Below, piece after piece: positions 1 through 10,375 of a DNA stretch of 64,000 bases. The DNA is taken from assembly GCF_001021505.1 (NCBI RefSeq), contig NZ_LDPO01000002.1:1-64000 (forward strand). Direction: 5' to 3'. The DNA comes from Mycolicibacter heraklionensis. GTDB lineage: Bacteria > Actinomycetota > Actinomycetes > Mycobacteriales > Mycobacteriaceae. The notes below the pieces were generated by a model that was not told where the DNA came from, made no database searches, and saw nothing but the letters and a program-made list of their open reading frames with translations. The position numbers and the translations under genes are program-made. Within the stretch, counting starts at the first letter, position 1, and each line of letters starts with the position of its first letter.

Positions 1-1677
1 GGACAGGGCCTTGTCGGCGGGATCGGCGGGCACGGCGGTGACGGTGGCTGGTTGTTCGGGATGGGCGGACACGGCGGGGCAGGGGGTGACGGCGGCGCCG
101 GAGGTCATGGTGGTGACGGCGGCGACGCGATCGGGGTCTTGGGAAGCGGTGGAAATGGCGGCAGCGGCGGTGAAAGCGGAATAGGTTCTGCCCCTGCCGG
201 TTTACCCGCACTGGGTGGCGCTGGCGGCAACGGGAGCATGCTGGGCAGCCACGGTGTGGTCGGGCACTTCGGTACCGGCATCCCGTTGAGCGGCGGCAGT
301 GGAGGGTTTTCCACCGCCGACACCTGGATCACCGACAGTGCCGGACGAGTCGTGATCCTGCATGGCCTCGACGAGGTCTACAAGCTGTCACCGTACGAGC
401 CGTCGGCTTCCGGATTCGGCGACGACGACGCAGCTTTCTTGGCCGCCAATGGCTTCAACAGCGTGGGGTTGGGCATCGTCTGGGCCGCTCTGGAACCCGA
501 GCCCGGGGTGTTCAGCCAGACGTACCTCGACTCAATCGCCGAGACCGTACAAACCCTGAGCAACCACGGCATCGTCACCGTTCTGGGTATGCACCAAGAC
601 CTCTACAGCACGGTATTCGGGGGAGAAGGAGCGCCCGACTGGGCGGTGCAGACCGGCGGACTGCCCAACCCCGACTTCGGCTTCCCCAACAGCTACTACC
701 TCAACCCCGCCGAGATGTATGCCTGGGATACGTTCTGGTCCAACGCCCCAGCATCCGATGGCGTTGGACTCGAGAATCATTACGCGCTGGCTTGGGAATA
801 CGTGGCCGACTATTTCAAGGACGACCCCAACGTAGTCGGGCTCAACATCATGACCGAGCCGTCCGCAGGCTCACAATGGCTGTCGAGCATGTTGGGCAAC
901 CCGCACTTCGATGCCCAGCAGCTGACTCCCTTCTACAACCAGGTGACCTCGGCGATCCGGGCCGTCGATCCCAACACCACCGTCTACTTCCAACACAACG
1001 TCAACTTCGACTTGGGGTTCCCGACCCACTTGGGCACGGTGAACGATCCGAACAAAGCCTTCGAGTTCGCCTATTTCTGCCCCACATCGCTGCTCGGCGA
1101 TGGCCTGTTCTGCGACGTGCTCGACGATATGGCCCTGAACAATGTCGTGGCTTATGCAGGCGCACACAATATTCCGGCACTGATGGGCGGATTCGGAGCC
1201 ACCGACAATATCGCGGTCATCATCGACATGCTGCGAGGCGCCAGTCAACGCCATTACGGATGGACGGAGTGGGCCTACACCGGCAAAGACGACATCACCA
1301 CCGGCGCGTCCTCGCAGAACTCCGAGGCGCTGGTGTTCGATCCGAGCAAGCCGCCCGTCGGCGACAACGTCAACGTCGCCACCCTGGCGGCATTGGCCGA
1401 GCCGTATCCGCAGGCGGTGGCCGGCACCCCGAGCTCCTGGTCGTTCGACCACGGCATCTTCCAGCTCAGCTACGCCACGGCGCGGGCCGATGGCACCGGC
1501 AGCTTCGCAGCGGGCGCGCAGACCACCATCTCGGTGCCGGCCATCCAATACCCGCACGGCTACCAGGTCAGCGTCACCGGTGGCCACGTGGTGTCAATCC
1601 CCAACGTGCCGGTGCTGATCATCGCCTCAGACGCCGGTGCCACCACCGTCAACGTCGTCGTGGCGCCGGCGCACTAG
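1..1677 (+). CDS. PGRS-like glycine-rich protein with C-terminal GH5 (endoglycoceramidase-like) domain, 5' truncated by window
   Basis: The reading frame is open from base 1, so the N-terminus (possibly a PE domain) lies outside the window. The first ~85 codons are GG-x-GG repeats typical of mycobacterial PGRS tracts. From about base 325 a glycoside hydrolase family 5 domain of the endoglycosylceramidase type follows (GRVVILHGLDEVYKLSPYEP), and the end is a beta-rich C-terminal domain. GH5 enzymes use an acid/base Glu and a nucleophile Glu. The acid/base motif NIMTEP is present (Glu codon 856-858). At the nucleophile position, where relatives read TEFGA, this protein reads MGGFGATDN (Gly codon 1189-1191). 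It is probably surface-exposed. Family placement is fairly sure; activity is doubtful. Confidence 0.85.
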   Translation, partial: GQGLVGGIGGHGGDGGWLFGMGGHGGAGGDGGAGGHGGDGGDAIGVLGSGGNGGSGGESGIGSAPAGLPALGGAGGNGSMLGSHGVVGHFGTGIPLSGGSGGFSTADTWITDSAGRVVILHGLDEVYKLSPYEPSASGFGDDDAAFLAANGFNSVGLGIVWAALEPEPGVFSQTYLDSIAETVQTLSNHGIVTVLGMHQDLYSTVFGGEGAPDWAVQTGGLPNPDFGFPNSYYLNPAEMYAWDTFWSNAPASDGVGLENHYALAWEYVADYFKDDPNVVGLNIMTEPSAGSQWLSSMLGNPHFDAQQLTPFYNQVTSAIRAVDPNTTVYFQHNVNFDLGFPTHLGTVNDPNKAFEFAYFCPTSLLGDGLFCDVLDDMALNNVVAYAGAHNIPALMGGFGATDNIAVIIDMLRGASQRHYGWTEWAYTGKDDITTGASSQNSEALVFDPSKPPVGDNVNVATLAALAEPYPQAVAGTPSSWSFDHGIFQLSYATARADGTGSFAAGAQTTISVPAIQYPHGYQVSVTGGHVVSIPNVPVLIIASDAGATTVNVVVAPAH

Positions 1678-1687
1678 GTCGAAGAAT

Positions 1688-2311
1688 TCATCCGACAGCG
1701 TGTTCGGCCATCGGGGTGAGGACTTCCTGAGCGAAGCGTCGCAGCGCCGCATCGTCGCGAAAATCCGGATCGGTGGATGGCAGCGAGATATAGGTCAAGA
1801 ACAGCCGGGCGAACACGTCGGCCACCCAGCGCACCGACTGGGTCGGACTGCCGGGCGCCTCGCCGTGAATGTAGTTGGCGATGAACGCTGACCCCATCGC
1901 GAGCAGGTCCTTGGCATCGGCGGACGGTAGTGGCTCGAACTGCGCGGCTCGGCTCAGCATCGGATGCTCACGGGCGAAACTGATGGCGGCGACGAAGGCC
2001 TCGGCTACACCGTGATGGGGGTCGGGTGTGGTTTCGATGGCGTCGGCCACCGTCGCGAGAAAGCGCCCGGTCTCCCGACGGATCAGCGCCTGAATCAGAT
2101 CTTCGCGCCGGGGATAGCGGCGGTAGGCGGTCATGCGTGACACGCCCGCGCGCCGGACCACGTCTTCGATGGTGATGCGCCGCAGTCCGACGGTCGCGGC
2201 TTCGTGAACGGCGGCGTCGAGAATGCGTTGGGCGGTCGCATCGGTGGCATGTTCGGCGGGCATTCCGGCGACGGCCTCGCCGATGACCGTGACGAACTGC
2301 GGGTCAATCAT
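1688..2311 (-). CDS. TetR/AcrR family transcriptional regulator
   Basis: This 207-residue protein has an N-terminal TetR helix-turn-helix (TIEDVVRRAGVSRMTAYRRY, about residues 45-65) and a divergent helical ligand-binding domain. The ATG at 2311 overlaps the TGA of the upstream oxygenase gene by 4 bp (TCAT on the plus strand at 2308-2311). This fixes the start over a longer in-frame extension and implies translational coupling. The pair is probably autoregulated through the palindrome at 3231-3267, ahead of the oxygenase gene. The ligand is unknown. Confidence 0.9.
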   Translation of the reverse strand: MIDPQFVTVIGEAVAGMPAEHATDATAQRILDAAVHEAATVGLRRITIEDVVRRAGVSRMTAYRRYPRREDLIQALIRRETGRFLATVADAIETTPDPHHGVAEAFVAAISFAREHPMLSRAAQFEPLPSADAKDLLAMGSAFIANYIHGEAPGSPTQSVRWVADVFARLFLTYISLPSTDPDFRDDAALRRFAQEVLTPMAEHAVG

Positions 2312-3222
2312 GGCGTGCCTGCGGTCGTGACACCGACACCGTTGGCGCGCTCGCGCGCCAACCGGGCATAGGGAGGAAGGCCATAAGCCCACCGTATCCG
2401 GCGAGCGTCGAACTGCAGTGCCGGGCCGATCAGTCGCCGAGCCAGGAGGGAAGGGTGGTCGAATCCGGTGAGTTCTCGTGCCCAGCGGGGGGCGTAACTC
2501 ATCCCGGCATACACCGCGAACCGGTGCAGTGCGCGATCGAGGGGACCGGGCAGGTCGGGGAAGAAGGGTGCGGTGAGCAGGAAGTCGATGAATTCGCGGG
2601 TCTGCGCGTTGACACCCAATTGCGGGCGCACCCGGCGAACGTAGTCGTCGAGTTCAGCCATGTTCGATGGCACCCACTCGGCGCCCGCCATCCGACCGAT
2701 CGTCGCCTGCTCGGCTAGGTATTGGTCGCGTTCGTGCTGCGACAACGGCCGATTCGTGCGCTCGAACGCGCGCATGATCATCCACGGGATGCAGGTGTGC
2801 ACCCACGCCAGCAGTTCGGGGTCCAGGGCCCGGTATGCCACACCGTCGGGCCGGGTGCCCGTCACGTGGGAATGGATGGACTTGACCTGTTCGATCAGCT
2901 GCGTCGCCGCTTCGGTATTGCCGAAGGTCGTGGTCAGCACGTAACCGAGGGTGGTGCGGGCGCGCCGGAACGGGTCCGCACGGTACGTCGAAAGGTCCTG
3001 CACGCCGGCGATCACCGACGGATGCAGAATCTCCAGCACGATCGCCGGCAACCCGGCCTGCGCCACCGCGGCAAGGTCCGCGTTCACCTCCCACGACACA
3101 CTGCCCGGACCGATCAGACCCGGGTCGCCCGGCTCACCACCGTAAACGCGGGGATCGTCATGTCGTCCGGCGATGTTCTGAAATTCGTCCACGATGCGGT
3201 GCCGTAGCGTGCCCATTTTCAA
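2308..3222 (-). CDS. Oxygenase MpaB family protein (DUF2236)
   Basis: This 304-residue protein matches the DUF2236/MpaB family, which includes heme-dependent oxygenases such as latex-clearing protein. Typical segments are LHPSVIAGVQDLSTYRADPF near residue 85 and the helical HRFAVYAGMSYAPRWARELT stretch near residue 235. The substrate cannot be read from sequence. It is the first gene of a two-gene unit with the overlapping TetR gene, so it is likely the main target of that regulator. The start at 3222 sits 8 bases from the edge of the 3231-3267 palindrome. That leaves little room for a leader, so transcription probably starts inside the operator. Confidence 0.85.
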   Translation of the reverse strand: MKMGTLRHRIVDEFQNIAGRHDDPRVYGGEPGDPGLIGPGSVSWEVNADLAAVAQAGLPAIVLEILHPSVIAGVQDLSTYRADPFRRARTTLGYVLTTTFGNTEAATQLIEQVKSIHSHVTGTRPDGVAYRALDPELLAWVHTCIPWMIMRAFERTNRPLSQHERDQYLAEQATIGRMAGAEWVPSNMAELDDYVRRVRPQLGVNAQTREFIDFLLTAPFFPDLPGPLDRALHRFAVYAGMSYAPRWARELTGFDHPSLLARRLIGPALQFDARRIRWAYGLPPYARLARERANGVGVTTAGTP

Positions 3223-3230
3223 CCGCCCAT

Positions 3231-3267
3231 TGGTATAAATGTGACAGATATAGTCTTATATATACCA
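3231..3267. promoter_or_regulatory. Imperfect 37-bp palindrome, candidate TetR operator
   Basis: The outer arms TGGTATA (3231-3237) and TATACCA (3261-3267) are perfect inverted repeats. Inner GAC (3243-3245) and GTC (3253-3255) share the same centre, base 3249. The site is AT-rich in GC-rich surroundings and lies immediately upstream of the MpaB/TetR pair. Assignment to that TetR protein is an inference from position. Confidence 0.65.
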
Positions 3268-3323
3268 TGGTGGTGGTCCGGCGCCCAGCGGATCCTGCCG
3301 GCCGGGCTCGGCGGGTAGTATCG

Positions 3324-3545
3324 GGTCCGCATCAGCCTCGCGCGGGAGAGTTCCGTGGCAGCCAGCCGCGGACGCCGAAGGAGCAATACCTCTCCGTCAA
3401 CCTCTCAGGCACCCGGACCGCGCCGGCATTGATGCCTCTGGAAAGCGGTGGCGCCCCTTCGGGTTACACCCGCCCATGGGGAAAGGCGCTGCAGATATCT
3501 CGGCGCCGAATCTCTCAGGCGCCCGGGTCGGGCAGACGACAGAGG
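3324..3545 (+). promoter_or_regulatory. Tandem glycine riboswitch
   Basis: Two glycine aptamers lie in series before gcvP. In aptamer I, P1 can form between GGTCCG (3324-3329) and CGGACC (3414-3419). It encloses the conserved GGGAGAG (3344-3350), GCCGAAGGAGCAA (3374-3386) and CTCTCAGGCA (3402-3411). In aptamer II, P1 pairs CCTCTG (3435-3440) with CAGAGG (3540-3545). It holds CTGGAAAG, GGGGAAA and a second CTCTCAGGC. This is the class that binds glycine cooperatively and turns on glycine-cleavage genes, which fits the gene that follows. Confidence 0.93.
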
Positions 3546-3593
3546 GGGAGGACACGAATTCGTCTCGCAGTCGTCTAGCGCCCAGGAGTTCCC

Positions 3594-6425
<2,832 letters not shown>

Positions 6426-6428
6426 GTC

Positions 6429-6452
6429 GCTGGCATTCGGCAAATAGCCAGC
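6429..6452 (+). terminator. Weak hairpin after gcvP
   Basis: GCTGGC (6429-6434) and GCCAGC (6447-6452) form a 6-bp stem with a 12-nt loop, starting 4 nt after the gcvP stop. There is no U-tract. Termination here is only a possibility. Confidence 0.35.
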
Positions 6453-6531
6453 AAAGTCTCAGCTAGCGTCAAAAAGCGTCTAGGATCGCCCTTATCCAAT
6501 TCATGGTTGAGGTTCGCTTCTAGGAGGACTC

Positions 6532-8169
6532 GTGCAGGAGCCCATTTCTCGCTCCTGCGTCACGGCCGGCCTCGCCCTCGTCAGCGCCGGGATCGTCACG
6601 GTCGCTCCGGTCACCGTGCCACTGCCGGCCACCGCGGCTTCGCCTGGCGTGGCGCTGACCACCTCCTACGGTGATCTGTTCGCCAACACCCGGGACAACA
6701 TCGAGCGCATCAGTGCGAACACCGACTGGTCGGCGATCTCGCAGCTGTTCACCGCGATGTTCTCCAATCCGGTCGGGGTGATCGAAGCGGCCAGCAACTT
6801 CACGCTGGCGGTGGACACCGACACCGCGTCGCTGCCGGCGACGGTCTCGGTGCAGCTGTCGCCGGGGTTGGAGTTGTTGATCGCAGGCCTCGCATCGCAC
6901 GTGGCGACTCTGGACGCGCTGTTCGGCGTGGTCGACGACCTGGGCGACCCCGCCACCGCCTTCACCGCGCTGTTCAACGCGCCGGCCACCCTGCTGGATG
7001 CCTACCTCAACGGCCAGCACAATCTCTCCCTGCTGGGCGGCATCATCAGCATTCCGGTGTTCAACGGGGTTCTGGCGCCCGAACAGAACCTGGAGATCGA
7101 CCTCGACTTGTCCAGGCTGCTGGAGATGCTCGGCCTGGGCACTCCGGATCTGAGCAACCTGAACCTCGACGGGGTGATCGACCAGATCCGCCTCGGCACC
7201 CTGACGCTCGGCGGGCTGCTCAGCGGTCTGGGGTTCAGCGACGACGGCGTCGGGGACCTGCTGAAGTCGGCCACCAACGTCAGCACCCTGGGAGACCTGC
7301 TCGACTTCTTGGGCCTGGGCGACTTGGGGCTGAGCCGCTACAGCCTGACCGCCCTCTTGGGTGACCTGGGCCCCGACACCGACTTCTACCGCAATCTCGA
7401 TCTGGACCTGGCACTGGGCAACTTCCGGCTCGTCGACGTGCTGAGCGCGTTCGGGGTCGACGCCGCGATTCCCCTGGGCCTCGGGCAGGTGCTGGCCGGT
7501 CTGGGCGACGGCGACTTGGCCGGTGAACAGCTCGGCAGCCTGCTGTCCGACGTCGGCCTCCTCACCGAAGTCCTCAGTTGGCTCAACGCGACTGCAGCTG
7601 ACCTCTTCGACCCCATTCCTCTGCTAGGGCCGCTGCTGACCGGGCTGTTGAGCGACCTGCTGGGTGGCGATGGTCTGGAAGCTCTGCTCAACAACTTCAC
7701 CGTCGGAGATCTGCTGGGCGACCTGCACCTCGACGACACCGTCAGTTCGGTGCTGGCGAGTGTGGGCGGCGCGTTGCTGTCGGCCGGCAACCTGACCCTC
7801 GGCGGCGTCCTGCAAGATCTCGGCTTCGACGATTCCGTCGGCTCCCTGACGCTGCGCGACGTGCTGGATGGCCTCGGGGGTGCGCTGGGCGGTGTCCTGA
7901 CCGATGGTCCGCTCGGGCTGGACGTCACCTGGTTGTTGAACGGTCTGGACGTGGGCGACCTGGTGGGCTTTCTGGGGCTCGACGACCTGTCGCTCAACCT
8001 CGGCGACCTTGTTGGGGACTGGGTGAACCCCTACCTCGCCGACCTGCTTGAGGGTTTCGTCCAGGGTGATGTGAACCTGGCCGGTGCCAGCGTCGGCGCC
8101 TTCGGCGGGACGTTCACCGAACTGTTCGTCAGCTGGCCGCAGCAAGTCCTCGCCATGCTGGGCTACTAG
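6532..8169 (+). CDS. Secreted Leu/Gly/Asp-rich repeat protein, GjpA-like N-terminus
   Basis: This 545-residue protein has an export signal (RSCVTAGLALVSAGIVTVAP) resembling that of mycobacterial proteins named outer membrane porin GjpA. About 150 residues (FANTRDNIERISANTDWSAI onward) resemble the head of those proteins. The remaining ~350 residues repeat units such as TLGGLLSGLGFSDDGVGDLL, TLGDLLDFLGLGDLGL and TVGDLLGDLHLDDTV, spaced roughly 18-25 residues. It ends in an aromatic residue (MLGY). The start is GTG with AGGAGG at 6522-6527. Function is not established. The porin name is by resemblance only; a beta-solenoid or amphipathic surface protein is equally possible. Confidence 0.75.
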   Translation: MQEPISRSCVTAGLALVSAGIVTVAPVTVPLPATAASPGVALTTSYGDLFANTRDNIERISANTDWSAISQLFTAMFSNPVGVIEAASNFTLAVDTDTASLPATVSVQLSPGLELLIAGLASHVATLDALFGVVDDLGDPATAFTALFNAPATLLDAYLNGQHNLSLLGGIISIPVFNGVLAPEQNLEIDLDLSRLLEMLGLGTPDLSNLNLDGVIDQIRLGTLTLGGLLSGLGFSDDGVGDLLKSATNVSTLGDLLDFLGLGDLGLSRYSLTALLGDLGPDTDFYRNLDLDLALGNFRLVDVLSAFGVDAAIPLGLGQVLAGLGDGDLAGEQLGSLLSDVGLLTEVLSWLNATAADLFDPIPLLGPLLTGLLSDLLGGDGLEALLNNFTVGDLLGDLHLDDTVSSVLASVGGALLSAGNLTLGGVLQDLGFDDSVGSLTLRDVLDGLGGALGGVLTDGPLGLDVTWLLNGLDVGDLVGFLGLDDLSLNLGDLVGDWVNPYLADLLEGFVQGDVNLAGASVGAFGGTFTELFVSWPQQVLAMLGY

Positions 8170-8180
8170 GCGAGGCTGCC

Positions 8181-10307
8181 TCAGCTCAGCAGCGAGTTCA
8201 GCGCACCGGCCAGTTCGGGGGAGTTCGCCCCGCGCAGATTCTGGTACGTGCCACCGGAAAGTTGCGCCACCGACTGCCAGGTCGCCTGGTCGGCGTCCGC
8301 GCCGAAGTCGATGACGTTGACGGCCACCGGCCGTTCGGGATCGGTGCTGGTCCGGATGAAGTCCTGCAGCCCGGAGCCGTCCAAGGTCCGGTCGGTGTGC
8401 GGACCCGCGGTGATGACCAGCACCGAATTGGCCTGCCCGGGGCGGTAGTTGGCCAAGGCCTGGTTGTACACCAGGCGCAGCGTCGTGAACGACACCGCAC
8501 CCCCGGCCGTCGAGCTCAGCTCATCGAGCTCGCTGATCAACGTCTCTGCGCGAGTCCCGCCGTTGAGCGGCTCGTCCAGCGGGCCCCCGGTGACCACGTT
8601 GCGGCCCTCGGTGCCATCGAAGGTCCACAGGCCCACCGACGAATTCGGGGCCAGGGCTTTGATCCGTTGGTCGAGTGCGGCGATCACATGGGCCAACCGG
8701 CTCTTGCCGCCTTCGTCGGTGGTCATCGACTGGTCGAGCATCACCGTGACGGCCGCGCTGCCCGGCAACGTGGTCAGGGCGTTGGCCAGGGCGGCGCGTG
8801 TCGCATCGTCGCCCACCGACAGAGTGTCCGACACTGCCGGGAAGCCGGTCACCTCGCTGCTCGGCGGTTCGACGCCTTCGACTCGGAATCCGGCTTTGGC
8901 CAGCTCTGCGAGCTGGTCGGGTTTGCGGGCGAAGCGGGCGAACTCGCTGGCGGCACTCACCTGCTCCTGTGACAACCAGGAGCCCGCGAGCAACACGGTG
9001 GGGTAGTCGGCCACCGGCACCGGCCCCGGCGGCCGCCAGGAGCCCAGTTGAGTAGCCGGATCCGACAGCGACTGGCCGCGGGTGAACAGTTGCTGCTCGG
9101 TGGTCACCACGGCATGCACCGGTGCAGCCGCCAGGTTTCCGGGGCGCAGCAGAACATTCATGGCCTCAGCGAGCGACGCATCGACGAGCTTGGGTTGCTC
9201 TCCCGCGAGCCGGTGTACCCCCCCGACCCCATCGATGATGGGGGCGCCTTTGGGGGTGACGCCGGCAGCCACTGCCTCGCCGGCCAGGAAGGCGGCGTCG
9301 CCGTTGCCGCCGATCGGCAGTGCCAGCCGCAGCGGCCCCCAGCCGGCCAGCCCGAGATGACCCAACCCGTCAGGGTCGGCCTGCAGGTCCGGCAGACTTG
9401 CCCAGCTCTGCTTCTGTAGCGCGCTCTTGAGCTCGGGTCGGATCGCCAACAACACCGGCGAGGTGACCAATGAGCGACTGTCGCTGACCGTTTCCGCCCC
9501 CGCGGACGCCTGCAGCCGGGCGGTGGAGACCGAACTGCCTGGAATCCAGAGCGCCGGGCGCTGGCCGAGTTGCGCGGGCCAGTCGCCGATGAAACCGCTG
9601 ACGACGGCATCGGAATCGACGGGCTTGACCTGTACCGACACACAGCGATCGCCGACTGGCTTGGCGGTCTTGTTGAACCGGTCGGCGAAACCCTGCACGT
9701 GGTCGGCGATCGACGGGTCCGCCACGACGGCCACCGTCAGATCACCGGCGGGGCAGTTGCCGGCGGCGACGGCGGAACGATGCGACAGCGAGTTGCCGAA
9801 GAAGCGCCACAGGATCACCGCGCCCACCACAACGATCACCGTCACCAGCGCGGCGATCACGCCGACGCTGACACCGCGCGGCCCCGAGTCGTTGCGATGC
9901 CGGCGCCACCGATCGAGGTCGCGGTGGCCGCCGCGCGGCTCCTCCCGATCGGACGCCGGCGACCCGCCGGCGATACCGCCTATGGCACCGAAAGGCCCGG
10001 TGCGGTAACGCGACTCCTCATCAGGCTCACCACCGCGACGCATGTACTGCGCGGGGTCGGCGTCGTCGTATCCCGCATCGTCGTAACCCGCGTCGTCGTA
10101 TCGCGGCTCGCGGTATCCGGCATCGCCACCGTCGGGAAACGACTCGTCGTCGAAGGCGTCGTGATAGTCGTCGACGTAGTCGTCGTCGTCCGGGTCGCCG
10201 AAGCCGAACAGATCGGGCCCGCCGGAAAAGTGGCTGTCGTCGGGCTCGCCGCCCCCCAGCGGCTCGTCGTCGGAATCGTCCGGGCCGGGGAAACTGTGCC
10301 TACCCAC
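8181..10307 (-). CDS. Membrane-anchored substrate-binding and VWA domain protein (Rv1836c-like)
   Basis: This is a 708-residue protein. The first ~150 residues are cytoplasmic, very acidic and disordered, with short YDDAG repeats. One transmembrane helix (VIAALVTVIVVVGAVILWRF) follows. The outside part is a periplasmic binding-type domain and then a von Willebrand factor A domain near residues 520-708. The MIDAS-like motif reads LDQSMT, that is DxSxT rather than DxSxS. It matches M. tuberculosis Rv1836c beside glcB. The role is unknown; the architecture suggests an envelope sensor or scaffold. It lies 68 bp after the glcB stop and is probably co-transcribed. Confidence 0.85.
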   Translation of the reverse strand: MGRHSFPGPDDSDDEPLGGGEPDDSHFSGGPDLFGFGDPDDDDYVDDYHDAFDDESFPDGGDAGYREPRYDDAGYDDAGYDDADPAQYMRRGGEPDEESRYRTGPFGAIGGIAGGSPASDREEPRGGHRDLDRWRRHRNDSGPRGVSVGVIAALVTVIVVVGAVILWRFFGNSLSHRSAVAAGNCPAGDLTVAVVADPSIADHVQGFADRFNKTAKPVGDRCVSVQVKPVDSDAVVSGFIGDWPAQLGQRPALWIPGSSVSTARLQASAGAETVSDSRSLVTSPVLLAIRPELKSALQKQSWASLPDLQADPDGLGHLGLAGWGPLRLALPIGGNGDAAFLAGEAVAAGVTPKGAPIIDGVGGVHRLAGEQPKLVDASLAEAMNVLLRPGNLAAAPVHAVVTTEQQLFTRGQSLSDPATQLGSWRPPGPVPVADYPTVLLAGSWLSQEQVSAASEFARFARKPDQLAELAKAGFRVEGVEPPSSEVTGFPAVSDTLSVGDDATRAALANALTTLPGSAAVTVMLDQSMTTDEGGKSRLAHVIAALDQRIKALAPNSSVGLWTFDGTEGRNVVTGGPLDEPLNGGTRAETLISELDELSSTAGGAVSFTTLRLVYNQALANYRPGQANSVLVITAGPHTDRTLDGSGLQDFIRTSTDPERPVAVNVIDFGADADQATWQSVAQLSGGTYQNLRGANSPELAGALNSLLS

Positions 10308-10375
10308 GGTGGGTGCGTCCTCTCCGCCTGGTCAGTTGTCCGGCCACGGTGATGTCCATTCGGTTCTGCGTCGGG

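Noticed and set aside
60..250. GC-rich repeats at the window start as a CRISPR or mobile element
   Set aside because: They are codon-periodic GG-x repeats of a PGRS protein.
792..1730. Long plus-strand frame overlapping the GH5 gene
   Set aside because: Arg/His-rich composition typical of an out-of-frame GC-rich reading; the GH5 frame has clear family motifs.
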